Shown here: piece after piece, positions 34,279 to 43,400 of the stretch
Layout of the letters: every line of letters starts with the position of its first letter
How positions within the stretch are numbered: position 1 is the first letter of the stretch
Origin: Halobacteriales archaeon QS_9_68_17
GTDB taxonomy: Archaea > Halobacteriota > Halobacteria > Halobacteriales > Natronoarchaeaceae
Length of the DNA: 64,000 bases
NCBI GenBank assembly: GCA_003023565.1
Contig: PXSA01000041.1
Location: 1-64,000, forward strand
Reading direction: 5' to 3'
Translations under genes and position numbers: made by a program
Notes under the pieces: model-generated
Told to the model about the DNA's origin: nothing
Databases searched by the model: none
Seen by the model: only the letters and a program-made list of their open reading frames with translations

Positions 34279-34857
34279 ATGAGCGTCCGCGAGGTGGCCG
34301 TCGACGCCTACCGGGAGGCGTTGCCGGTCCTCGGGGTGAGCGCGGTCGGCGGGCTCTTCGCCGGGATGATCCTCGGCGGCATGAACGCGGAACTGAAGGG
34401 GGTCGCCGGCCTGCTGGTGCTCGTTCCCGCCTTGCTCGCCACGCGGGGGAACGTCTACGGCGCGCTCGGCGCGAAACTCTCCTCTGCGCTCCATCAGGGG
34501 CTGGTCGATCCGGTCTTCGATGCCGACGACGACCGCCTGGTCGCCGCCGTCACGGCGGCGATGGCCAACGGCGTCCTGGTCAGCGTGTTCGCGGCGGTCG
34601 TCGCGTTTCTCGTGCTGTTCCTGCTCTCGCGTCCGTCCGCCTCGCTGCTCACGCTCACCGCCATCGCCTTCATCGCGGGTCTGCTGTCGGGCATCGCGCT
34701 GACGGTCGTCGTCGTGTTCGCCGTCTTCATCGGGTACCGTCGCGGCCTGAACCCCGACACGCTCGTCGGCCCCGTCGTGACGACGACCGGGGACGTGTTC
34801 GGCATGGCGACGCTGCTGATAGCAACCAGACTCGTGCTGACGCTGGGAGGGGGCTGA
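34279..34857 (+). CDS. MgtE/SLC41-type magnesium permease half, first copy
   Basis: A 192-aa membrane protein containing one MgtE permease domain: VREVAVDAYREALPVLGVS, then GGLFAGMILGGM, LAGLLVLVPALLATRGNVYG and the characteristic DPVFDADDDRLV stretch, with LNPDTLVGPVVTTTGDVFG (metal-path Asp and Thr) near the C-terminus. The regulatory CBS and N domains of bacterial MgtE are absent. It ends directly at the ATG of the next half, so the two probably pair as a heterodimer. ATG at 34279 is chosen; the longer frame from 34228 is basic and unlikely. Confidence 0.85.
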   Translation: MSVREVAVDAYREALPVLGVSAVGGLFAGMILGGMNAELKGVAGLLVLVPALLATRGNVYGALGAKLSSALHQGLVDPVFDADDDRLVAAVTAAMANGVLVSVFAAVVAFLVLFLLSRPSASLLTLTAIAFIAGLLSGIALTVVVVFAVFIGYRRGLNPDTLVGPVVTTTGDVFGMATLLIATRLVLTLGGG

Positions 34858-35427
34858 ATGGCCGGGTCGCGAAGCACGACGTGGACGGTCCGGGGCATCG
34901 CCCGGGCGATGCTCCCGCTGCTCGCCGTCCTGACGGTGATCGAGGTCGGCAGCGGTCTCGTTCTCGATACGTTCGAGGAGCAACTACTCCGGTACCCCTC
35001 GCTTCTGGTCCTCGTTCCGGTCACCATCGGCACCGCCGGCAACCTCGGCAGCATCCTCGCGGCCCGCCTCTCTACCGCGTTCCACCTCGGGACGCTCTCG
35101 TTCGCCCCCGACGACGACCGCCTGATCGGTAACGCCGCCGCCACGGTCGCGCTCGCCCTGACGGTCTTTCCCGTCGTCGGGACCAGCGCGTGGCTGGTGA
35201 CGCTCGCGACGGGCGGTACGACGCTCGCGCCCGGCACGGTCGTCCTCGTCGCGACGCTGTCGGGGGCCGCGCTGGCCGTCCTCGCCGTCGTCGTCACGCT
35301 GGTCGCCACCTACGCCGCGTACCGGTTGGGGCTGGACCCGGACGACGTCGTCATCCCGATCGTAACGAACACCTGTGACGTACTCGGCGTGCTCGTTCTC
35401 TTCGCAGTCGTCCGCTTCGTCGTTTGA
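34858..35427 (+). CDS. MgtE/SLC41-type magnesium permease half, second copy
   Basis: A 189-aa protein homologous to the preceding gene: IARAMLPLLAVLTVIEVGSG, then LLRYPSLLVLVPVTIGTAGN, LGSILAARLSTAFHLGTL and LDPDDVVIPIVTNTCDVLG. The metal-path Asp-Pro-Asp and Asn-Thr-Cys-Asp segments match MgtE. It follows the first half with no gap. Split-gene MgtE pairs are common in haloarchaea. A divalent cation, most likely Mg2+, is the inferred substrate. Confidence 0.85.
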   Translation: MAGSRSTTWTVRGIARAMLPLLAVLTVIEVGSGLVLDTFEEQLLRYPSLLVLVPVTIGTAGNLGSILAARLSTAFHLGTLSFAPDDDRLIGNAAATVALALTVFPVVGTSAWLVTLATGGTTLAPGTVVLVATLSGAALAVLAVVVTLVATYAAYRLGLDPDDVVIPIVTNTCDVLGVLVLFAVVRFVV

Positions 35428-35466
35428 GACGGAAGGGTCAAGTAAACGTATCACCGCGGTGGGGGT

Positions 35467-36444
35467 ATGCGACGACGCCGCTATCTCCAGGCAGTTTCGA
35501 CGACCGCCGCCGCGCTCTCGCTCACCGGTTGTACCGGCGAGGGAGGCGACGGGAACGCTCAGGCCGACGACGACACGGACACGTCCGCGGACGGCGGGAA
35601 CCGGCAGGTCGACGCCGCCATCGCCACGGCCGTCGGCGAACTCAACACGGCTGTCGGCGAACTCGACGCCGCGCAGACCCGCTTCGCCGAGGACCGGTCG
35701 GTCGAGTTCGAGGGCGTCGCCGACCGCGTCGAGACGGCGCGCTCGGAACTCGACAACGCCGAACCGGACGCCTCCGACGACCAGCGGGCCGCGATCGAGG
35801 AGGTCCGCGCGTACGCCGCGGTCGTCGCGGCGATGAACGACGCCTTCCTGACGCTCGTCGACGCCGAGGACGGGATAGAGACCGTACAGTCCGCCGTCGA
35901 GAGCGAGGCGTACGACCGCGCGGGCGACCTCGTCGACGACCTGTCGACCGAGACCGGCGACGCCCGGTCGACGCTCGGGGGCGCGAGCGACGCCGCGGAG
36001 GGGCTGGACGCGGACACCCTCGAATCTCGCGATTCGGTCGAGATCACGAAGGTCCGCGACGGGTACGACCAGCTAACGGCGCTCGCCGCCGGTTTCGACG
36101 CGCTCGCCACCGTCTACGGCGACCTGACTGACGGCCTGGCCGCGTTGGCCGAGGGCCGCGCTCACGCCGACGAGAGCGACTACTCGGCCGCCGCCGAGTC
36201 GTTCGGCGACGCCGAGGCCTCGTTCGACGCCGGGACCGCCACCGCGACCGACGCGCTCGACGCGTCGCCGCCCGAGCGCGTCGCCGCCGAACTCCGTGCG
36301 CTGTCGTGTCGCGGGGGGCACCTCTCGACTGCGGCGGGTCACTTCCGCGCGAGCGCCGAGGCGGCCGCCGACCGCGATTGGTCCACGGCCCGAGAGGAGC
36401 GCGAGGCGGCGGAGGACGCGCTCGACGCGGTCACTGAGTGCTGA
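35467..36444 (+). CDS. Acidic haloarchaeal lipoprotein
   Basis: A 325-aa secreted protein: MRRRRYLQAVSTTAAALSL then the lipobox LTGC at residues 18-21 and a very acidic mature region. The body is helical with repeated Ala/Glu/Asp-rich segments (VDAAIATAVGELNTAVGEL, SVEFEGVADRVETARSEL) that look like paired coiled helices, and has two Cys near the end (ALSCRGGHL, VTEC). RR at the N-terminus suggests Tat export. No family function recognised. Confidence 0.7.
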   Translation: MRRRRYLQAVSTTAAALSLTGCTGEGGDGNAQADDDTDTSADGGNRQVDAAIATAVGELNTAVGELDAAQTRFAEDRSVEFEGVADRVETARSELDNAEPDASDDQRAAIEEVRAYAAVVAAMNDAFLTLVDAEDGIETVQSAVESEAYDRAGDLVDDLSTETGDARSTLGGASDAAEGLDADTLESRDSVEITKVRDGYDQLTALAAGFDALATVYGDLTDGLAALAEGRAHADESDYSAAAESFGDAEASFDAGTATATDALDASPPERVAAELRALSCRGGHLSTAAGHFRASAEAAADRDWSTAREEREAAEDALDAVTEC

Positions 36445-36513
36445 CGCGTCCCACGCCCGCAGGGCGGTGACGCGACCAACGGAACCTCGCTCGCCCCGCC
36501 GCCGGAGTGACCC

Positions 36514-36924
36514 GTGCAGTGGTTCGTCGACCGCCTCCCGGGCACCGTCCTCCCCGCGTCGCCGAGAGAACGCCGTTCATCGCGCTCGGCGTCGGCCTCG
36601 CCGACCTCGCCGTGGAGTTCGGCGCGGTCCGGTACATCGCGGGGCTGGCCGCGGGGCTGACCGACCCCGCGAACCTCCCGCGGGAGGTCGGCACCGCCAT
36701 GCGCCGCTACTCGGCGACCCGTTCACGCCGCGGCAGGCCGTCGCGACGATGTTCGTCGGCGTTCGAACATCGCCCGGCGATTCTCGAACCAACCGGAACC
36801 CGCGGGTTCTGATGACGGCATCGTCTCCTTCACCGTCTCGACGTTCAAGCGCTCGGTCCCGTTCCAGTACGGCATCCGGGGTCCGGAGTTCGGCTCGAAG
36901 GTGATAGCGGTGAACACGGCCTGA
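36514..36924 (+). pseudogene. Multiply frame-shifted membrane-protein remnant
   Basis: The plus strand reads VQWFVDRLPGTVLPASPRE in one frame, then TPFIALGVGLADLAVEFGAV and AGLTDPANLPREVGTAMRRY in another, LGDPFTPRQAVATMFVGVRT in a third, and finally STFKRSVPFQYGIRGPEFGS and KVIAVNTA before TGA at 36922. These pieces make one consistent small membrane-protein sequence broken at several points, so this is genuine decay rather than a single error. Confidence 0.6.
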
Positions 36925-36932
36925 AGTGGCGT

Positions 36933-37616
36933 TTATCGCCGTCGCCCTCGCGGTGCTTTCGGTCCCGCTGTGACTGCGTCGGCCAGTTCGCGGAATCGCT
37001 CCGCGGCCGTACTCTCCGGCGCGACCGTGCTCACTGGCTTGCCCGCGCGTTGCGCTCGCGCCACGACGCGCGACTCCGGAACCGCCGTCACCGGCGCGCC
37101 GAGCGCTCGCTCGACGCGGTCCGTCGGCGGATCGCGGCCGGCCCGGTTCAGCACGACGCGGCTGAGGCCGGCGTCGAGTTCGCGGGCGAGTTCCCGCGTC
37201 CGGACGAGGTCCGCCACCGCGAACGCGTCGGGCAGCGCCACCAACGCACAGCGGTCCGCGGCGAACAGCGGGAGGCCGGCGTCGGCGGTCATCCCCGCCG
37301 GGCAGTCGACGACGACCGTTCCGTAGGCGCCGGCGACGGCGTCGACCGCGTCCACGAGCGCCGCGGGGTCGGCGGCCCGCGCGCCGGCGAGCGTCCGGCC
37401 GCAGGGCAACAGGTCGACCGGCGCGCCCTCGTGGACCGCCTCGACGGGGTCGGCCCGCCCGGCGAGGACATCGTGCAGGTCCGGACCACGAGACTCGGGC
37501 AGGTCCGCCATCCCGAGGTCCGCATCGACCGCGACGGCGTCGAGTTCGGCGGCGAGGTTGAGCGACACCGTCGACTTGCCGACGCCGCCCTTGCCGCCGG
37601 CGACGGCGAGGATCAC
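36933..37616 (-). CDS. MinD/ParA-like P-loop ATPase
   Basis: A 227-aa deviant Walker A ATPase: GGKGGVGKST at residues 7-16, the switch DADLGMADL near residue 32, and DCPAGM near 104. It has one ATPase domain and ends in a basic tail (KAPRGRRR). Haloarchaea carry several MinD homologues with varied roles in cell positioning; the one here is short. The start is GTG at 37616, which overlaps the stop of the upstream gene's restored frame by four bases (GTGA). Last gene of a four-gene operon. Confidence 0.85.
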   Translation of the reverse strand: MILAVAGGKGGVGKSTVSLNLAAELDAVAVDADLGMADLPESRGPDLHDVLAGRADPVEAVHEGAPVDLLPCGRTLAGARAADPAALVDAVDAVAGAYGTVVVDCPAGMTADAGLPLFAADRCALVALPDAFAVADLVRTRELARELDAGLSRVVLNRAGRDPPTDRVERALGAPVTAVPESRVVARAQRAGKPVSTVAPESTAAERFRELADAVTAGPKAPRGRRR

Positions 37617-38297
37617 GACAGCGTCCTGAGCGCCGCCGCGGGCACTTCACCGTCGACGGCGTCGGCGCGGTCGGCGAGCGACTCGGCGGTCCGTCGCCTC
37701 GGGGAGACTCGTCGCCGCCGCGCAGTCCTCGACGGTCTCGACGCGCGCCTCGACGGCGGCGAACCACTCGACGACCGGAGCGGGAAGGCCCTCCTCGCGC
37801 GCCTCGTTCGCTTCCTCGGCGTCTCGCTCGGTCGTTCCCTCGGCGGCCTCCGGGGGCTCACCGAGGTCGTCCGGCGGCAGCACCGCGTCTCGCGGCGGCG
37901 AGGGGTCGCCGAGCTCGCGCAGCACGTCCGCCGCGTCGCCCGCCGCCGATACCTCGCTCGCGTCGACTGCGTTCCCCGCTGCCCCCTCTCCGCGGTCACC
38001 TCGCCGCTCTACCGCCTCGCCGACGCGCCGACTCTCCGCGACCCGAACCGGCGGCGACGCGGGCGGCGCGGGACTGGCGAACCCGATTCCCGTGCGCTCG
38101 CCCGGCGAGAGCGTCCGCTCGACGGCGTCGTCGTTCCAGTCGTCGACCGGCACGCCGCGGCGTCGCGGGGGCCACACCGGTCCGCCGAGCGCGTGTTCGA
38201 GTCGCACTCGCCGCGTCACGTCGCCGTCGTTCCGTACGACCGCCTCCACGAGCGTCACCCCCTCTCGCCGGTCGGTCCGACACGTTATCTCGACCAT
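37613..38297 (-). CDS. Haloarchaeal hypothetical with a single-base frame break
   Basis: An approximately 225-aa protein. The N-terminal domain (VEITCRTDRREGVTLVEAVV, DVTRRVRLEHALGGPVWPP) looks like a small beta sandwich, then an acidic low-complexity linker and a C-terminal helix (VVEWFAAVEARVETVED). Near 37690 the frame must shift by one base: then SLPEAT continues as ESLADRADAVDGEVPAAAL and ends at 37613, overlapping the minD start (GTGA). Unshifted, the protein ends in an unlikely arginine run at 37647. The operon overlap argues that the shifted frame is the true one. Confidence 0.55.
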
Positions 38298-38322
38298 GGC
38301 GACGCTGGCCGCGGTCTCGTAT

Positions 38323-39144
38323 TTAAACCCTGATAACGGGGGCGTCGAGATGGGCGGTCGCGGCCGCCGGCGACTCGAAGCGGTCGCAGGCGAGCACGAC
38401 CGGCGCGTCGAGGTCGGCGACGCGGACGACCGCCAGCGCCGCCGTCACCGGGTCGCCCGCGAACCTGCCGTCCTCGTCGACCTCGCCGCGGCCCGGCACG
38501 GCGTCGACCGCGGCCGCGAACGCGTCGCGCACCGACGCCGCGAGGCGGTCGCGAGCGTCCCGCCTGAGGTTCTTCGCGCGGTCTTCCAGTCGAAGCCGCC
38601 GCGATCGCGCGTCCCGGGCCTCGCGTGCCCGTTCGCGGGCCTGCGAGAGCGCCTGCTCGGCCGCGATGCGTTCGGTCCGAACCTCGGCCAGACGCTCGAC
38701 GGCCTCCTCACGCTCCGAACGCGCGTCGTCTGCCTCCGTCCCGTTGCCGGTCTCTTCGAGCGCCTTCAGCCGTCCCCGGAGCTCGCTCACGCGCTCGGCG
38801 AGCGCGGCCTCTCGGTCGCCCGCCTCGGCGACGCGTCGGCGCGCTTCCGCGCAGTCGACGGCCGGCGGATCGAGCGCGGCGAGTTCCGCCCGGACGCCGG
38901 CGAGCGCCTCGTCTTCCGGTGCCGCCGCTCCGCGAGTCCGCGCGGCGTCGGCCAGCGCGGCCCGTACGGAAAGCGTCGTCGCCGGTCCCACGGGAGAGAC
39001 GCGCTCGTGGACCGGTCCCGGGTCGGGACAGGTCACCCACGTCCCCTCCCGGACCGCTCGTGCGGCGGCCGCGGGGTCGACGTCCGTCTCACGCAGGTCG
39101 ACGGCCGGCCCCCGACGCTCGACGCCGTCGCGGTCGACCCTCAC
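38323..39144 (-). CDS. Haloarchaeal coiled-coil hypothetical
   Basis: A 273-aa protein: a short N-terminal domain with CPDPGPVHERVSPVGPATTL, a long central coiled coil (residues about 75-190: RRRVAEAGDREAALAERVSE, ERLAEVRTERIAAEQALSQA), then a C-terminal alpha/beta domain (PVTAALAVVRVADLDAPVVL). Conserved in haloarchaea upstream of the minD-like gene, function unknown. It overlaps the 112-aa gene upstream by four bases. Confidence 0.7.
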   Translation of the reverse strand: MRVDRDGVERRGPAVDLRETDVDPAAAARAVREGTWVTCPDPGPVHERVSPVGPATTLSVRAALADAARTRGAAAPEDEALAGVRAELAALDPPAVDCAEARRRVAEAGDREAALAERVSELRGRLKALEETGNGTEADDARSEREEAVERLAEVRTERIAAEQALSQARERAREARDARSRRLRLEDRAKNLRRDARDRLAASVRDAFAAAVDAVPGRGEVDEDGRFAGDPVTAALAVVRVADLDAPVVLACDRFESPAAATAHLDAPVIRV

Positions 39145-39479
39145 AGGTCGCTGTCCCGCAGGTCGGCCGGGTCGGGGTGGACCGTCCCCGCGGCGAACTT
39201 GGCGTACGACGTGCTCCGCGCGTCCCGGTTCTCGTACGCCGTCGCCGCGTCGCGCACGGCCGACGGCACCGCGGCGAACTCGTTGAACGGTTCCGTGCGC
39301 TCGACCTGAACGTCGCCGCCGTGTTTCTCGCGGAGGCGCAGCGCGAGCAGCGCGCCGAACTCCGTCTCTGCGAGAAGGGCCGCTCGGCCGAACCGCCGGA
39401 CGACGGTCCCTTCGTGCGTCGAGCAGACGTTCCGCAGTGTCTGGCGCGCTCCCCTCGAATACGTGACGATCAGCAGCAC
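39141..39479 (-). CDS. Haloarchaeal hypothetical, first gene of the minD operon
   Basis: A 112-aa protein (MLLIVTYSRGARQTLRNVCS, then VVRRFGRAALLAETEFGALL and ENRDARSTSYAKFAAGTVHP). It appears to be a compact alpha/beta domain with an exposed basic patch (RGARQTLRNVC). Together with the next two genes and minD it makes an operon with ATGA-type overlaps. A TATA-like GATTTTAGT stretch (complement near 39503-39515) precedes it on the minus strand. Confidence 0.7.
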   Translation of the reverse strand: MLLIVTYSRGARQTLRNVCSTHEGTVVRRFGRAALLAETEFGALLALRLREKHGGDVQVERTEPFNEFAAVPSAVRDAATAYENRDARSTSYAKFAAGTVHPDPADLRDSDL

Positions 39480-39548
39480 GGCCGCCGCTTCTTCCGTATG
39501 ATTTTAGTATCTTTCTACTGGAAACCGCTCCTCATCGACGCGGTGGGA

Positions 39549-40136
39549 CTACTGCCGGCGAACCGTCAGGTCCCCGCCGTTCGCTTCGACCATGGCGTCG
39601 AACAGCGTCTGGATGCGGGCGACGGTCACGTCCGGATGGGCACCGGGGTCGAGGTGGAAGTGGCCTTTGGCCCCGAACGCGTACAGTCGACCGGTCAGCA
39701 CGTGGAGGAACTCGTAGGCGGTCTCGATGTCGACGTACTGGAGGAGCGCGGTGACGGAGTCGAAACAGACGACGCTGGTCGCGTCGGCGTCGCTCCACTC
39801 GCTCAGTACCTCGCTGACACGAATGCTGATCCCGGTGAGGTCGCTCGGTGTCCCGACGCGCTCGACCGAGTCCGGCGCGGGACCGCCGTTCCCCCCGCCG
39901 GGCGTCTCGCCGGCAGCGATGACGTGTGCGCTCGCCGGCCGGCCGCCGGCGCGGTCGATCCATGCTTCGAGTCGGTCCTGCGGGGTCCCGGTAAACGTGA
40001 CGAAAACCACGTTCGTCGTCTCGGGGTCCGACGGGTCGAGAAGTCGGATGCACGTGTCGGTCGTCGCGTCGCCGAGCGACGGCGTGAGCAACAGGATAGA
40101 CGACGCGTCGTCGAGGGATGCGATGGAGTCCGTCAT
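39549..40136 (-). CDS. DUF7504-like RecA/KaiC-related protein
   Basis: A 195-aa protein with a RecA-like core but a degenerate P-loop: SSILLLTPSLGDATTDTCIR where KaiC has GxxGxGKT. VVCFDSVTALLQYVDIETAY is the Walker B-like strand, and HFHLDPGAHPDVTVARIQTL is the C-terminal end. This matches the haloarchaeal family I know as DUF7504 (assignment from memory). It may be a non-hydrolysing regulator. No linked kinase or chemotaxis gene is visible. Confidence 0.6.
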   Translation of the reverse strand: MTDSIASLDDASSILLLTPSLGDATTDTCIRLLDPSDPETTNVVFVTFTGTPQDRLEAWIDRAGGRPASAHVIAAGETPGGGNGGPAPDSVERVGTPSDLTGISIRVSEVLSEWSDADATSVVCFDSVTALLQYVDIETAYEFLHVLTGRLYAFGAKGHFHLDPGAHPDVTVARIQTLFDAMVEANGGDLTVRRQ

Positions 40137-40193
40137 GGCCGTTCTGCGATGTTTTGTAGCATACCACGGTCCGATAAAACCGTTCCGGTCGCC

Positions 40194-40472
40194 TCAACCG
40201 CGGTCGAGGCGTTCGACCGCGGGGTCGACGTCGCCGTCGACCAGTTCACGCACGCGCTCGCGGGCCTCCCGCCGTGACGCCGCGACGACCACCAGTCCGT
40301 CGACCCGGTCGCTCCCACTGGCGCGGTAGGCGGCCAGACCGTCCTCGAACTCCGTGGCGAAGGTCCGCAACACGCCCTGGACCTCCTGTTCGAGGCCCGC
40401 GAGGTCCGTCTCGCCGCGCTCGTAGGTCGCGAGGGCGTCCTCGATGTTGCGGAGGGCGGAGATGCGGTCCAT
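40194..40472 (-). CDS. Haloarchaeal hypothetical following mcm
   Basis: A 92-aa, mostly helical protein (MDRISALRNIEDALATYERG, then TDLAGLEQEVQGVLRTFATE and RREARERVRELVDGDVDPAV). The start codon directly abuts the mcm stop, so it is the last gene of the mcm message. Its linkage suggests a role near replication, but no motif is recognised. Confidence 0.7.
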   Translation of the reverse strand: MDRISALRNIEDALATYERGETDLAGLEQEVQGVLRTFATEFEDGLAAYRASGSDRVDGLVVVAASRREARERVRELVDGDVDPAVERLDRG

Positions 40473-43400
40473 CTACGTCGTCCGGAGGTGGTCGGTGCGG
40501 GGTTCGTACACCTCGCCTTTCTGCTTCAGCTTCTCTATCTCGTGTTCCGTCTTCGAGTGGTCCATGCCGATCTCGTCGGCCCGCTCCATCACGACGTCGA
40601 CCGGCGCGCCCTCGTCGTACTCCTCCTCGATGTCGCCGATGAGCTGTTTCAGGTTCTTGATCCGGTCGCGCTGGGACTTCGAGGTGCCCGTCTCGACCAC
40701 GTCGGCGTCGAACTGCCCCGTCTCGGGGTCGACGCCGATATCCTGCAGACAGGAGCGAACGATCTCGATGACGCGCTCGGCGTCGTCCAAACTCACGGTG
40801 TCGGAGAGACGGACGCGGGCGCTCGCCTCCGCGAGCCGGACCAGCGCCTCCAGTTTCCGCGCCGTGACGGGGACGGGCGCGTCCTCGTCCTGCCCCTTCG
40901 CGCGGAGGTCGACGTAGAAGTCGCGGACCGCCTCCCGGGCCTCGTCGGTCATCCGCGGGTGGCAGTTCTGCTTCGCGTAGGCGACGTACTTCCGGAGGAG
41001 TTCGGCGTCGATGACCGGGTCGACCTCCTCGGTGACGTCTTCGACCTCCTCCCGGGAGACGTCCGGCGACGCCATCTCGGTGCGCTGGGTGTTCAACTCG
41101 CCGGCGTAGTTGGTCGTTAGGATGTGCTCGGCGAGGTTCTTGTCCTCCTCCTCGTCGGGCTGGTCCGTGACCGTGAAGATGAGGTCGAACCGGGAGATGA
41201 GCGCGGGTTCGAGGTCGATCTGCTCGCCGATGGACTCGTACTGGTCGAACCGGCCGTACTTCGGGTTCGCCGCGCCGAGCAGCGAACAGCGCGATTTCAG
41301 GGTGGCGTTGATGCCGGCCTTCGAGACGCTGATCTTCTGCTGTTCCAGCGCCTCGTGCATCGCGGAGCGGTCCTCGGAGTTGTGGACGACCATCCCGTTC
41401 GCGACGAAGTTGTGCGTCCCCTCGACCGTGAGGTCGTATACCTTCGCACCCTTCCGGTCGTCTATTTCGTCGATCAGGCCCTTGATCTCGTGTCGCTGCA
41501 CTCGAATCCGCTCCAATGCGGCGGCACGAGTGTCGTCGAACCTGTCCGTCTCGACGACGCCGTTCACCCATCGTGAGACGGTCGACCCAGCAACGCCGAG
41601 ATCCGTCGCGAGTCGCTGGAGAGCGATCCCGTATCGTTCTAGTTCGTCTCGGAGCGACACCCAGTCGTCGATAGCTGGTTCAGACTGTAGTAGATCGCGG
41701 GCGTGCGAGACCACGTGGTCCGGGTTACAGTCCAGCAGATCTGCGAGTTCGCCGCGGAGGAGTTTTCGTCGGTCGTCGACGTCGTCCGCCGTGACGGTGT
41801 CGACGGATTCCACTCGCCGCCACTTCACGTCACCCCGCACGAGGTCGCGGAACGGACCGATATTGGTTTCCGCGACTTCGTCGATGATGGCCGTGATCCG
41901 CTGCTGAACGGTAGCTTGGAGGGCCGGGGCGTCCCCCCAGCTCCGTGATATCGACTGCTGGTTGTACTCCGTTCCGTTCGCGAGTTCGCGCTGGGAGACC
42001 TGGTACCGTTCTTTGAGGTGTTCAAGTTCATCCCAACTGAGACTACTGATGCGAGAGCGGTCCTTGCGAGCCGTCTCCTTTCGCCTCTCAAAGGCGGCCA
42101 GCACATCACGGGCACAGCCGAATGAGATGTTCGCGTCGCCGTTCTCGAAGTTACAGTACGTCGCGTCGTTTATTCCGCACTCTGACTGCTGGAGTCGGAG
42201 CGAGGAGCGCAGTTCGAACAGGAGATCACCGCAATCGGGGATCACATCGAGTATCGTCCGTCCGCCGTCGACCGTTTCGACGACGTCTTCGAGCGCCTGT
42301 CGTTTCCAGTCCAGCGTGAACCCGACGTGTCGATCGAACGCGACGAGCGAATCAGCGTCGGTGATCGCGAGAATGTAGATGTCGCGTTTCTCGGGGTGCT
42401 CCCTCGTCTGGATCTGGCTCGACACGCCGAACTCTAACAGGAGGTGTTTGGCACTGAGCAAGAGTTCGTAACTGGCCGAGGTGATCTTGACGCTACGTTC
42501 GTCGACACTTCCTTCACTGTCTCCCAGCGCGCGGAGGAACGCCGCTTTCGCAAGGGACGAGGACTCCGTTACGGCCTCGGGTAGCCGCTTTCCGTCGTAC
42601 GTTTCGAGGTTCATTCCGGCGTCGAGTACTCTGTCGGCGACCTGTCGCCCGGTGACGCGAACGGTTTCGACGCCGTCGTCACGCTGTTCGCTCGGCGGTC
42701 GTACTGGCGCGGTGTCGAACGTGTCTCGACCCGCGCGTTCGAAGTCAGCGAGCAGTTCTTCCTCGGCGTTGGTAAACCGGATCCCGTACACGCCCTCGTT
42801 GCGATCGTAGTACAGGTTTCCGTCTCCCGCGAGATATCCAAGGACGGCAGCAAAGGACGGCGAAACGCCGGAATCGGTCCCCTCTGGTGCGACGGTAGCC
42901 GCGCCCCCGTCCGTCGCTTCACGCGGGATCGATCGCGGCACGTACGCCCACTCACGCTCGTCAAGGTCCGCAGCGGTTTTCTCGACACGGTCGCCGTTCT
43001 TCGCGACGAAGAACGGATGGTCGGCCGTGGTGGTCAGCGTCTCGCCGCTCTCCAGCGTTACCTCGATCAGGTCGTCGGGAGCGTCGTACTCGTGGATCGC
43101 CGTCACCGGTCGGCGGACGAGTTGGCCCCGCTCCGTCATCGTCCACGCCTCGAAGTCGATATCGCGTATCGTCCGCCCGTTCGAGAGCTCTTCGATATTT
43201 CCGTCCGGCGCGACCTCGTGAGCGAGGTCGCGGATCCGCGATACCCGTCCGTCACCGAGATGGACAAGCGTGTCACCGGTGACACACCGCATCTTGTCGA
43301 GTTCGTCCACCGCGGCGATGCCCTGATCGGCGAGGACGAGCGCGCCGGCCTCCAGCGTCCACTGCTGCCCGTCGCCGAAGTCGTCGCGGACGGCGGCGGC

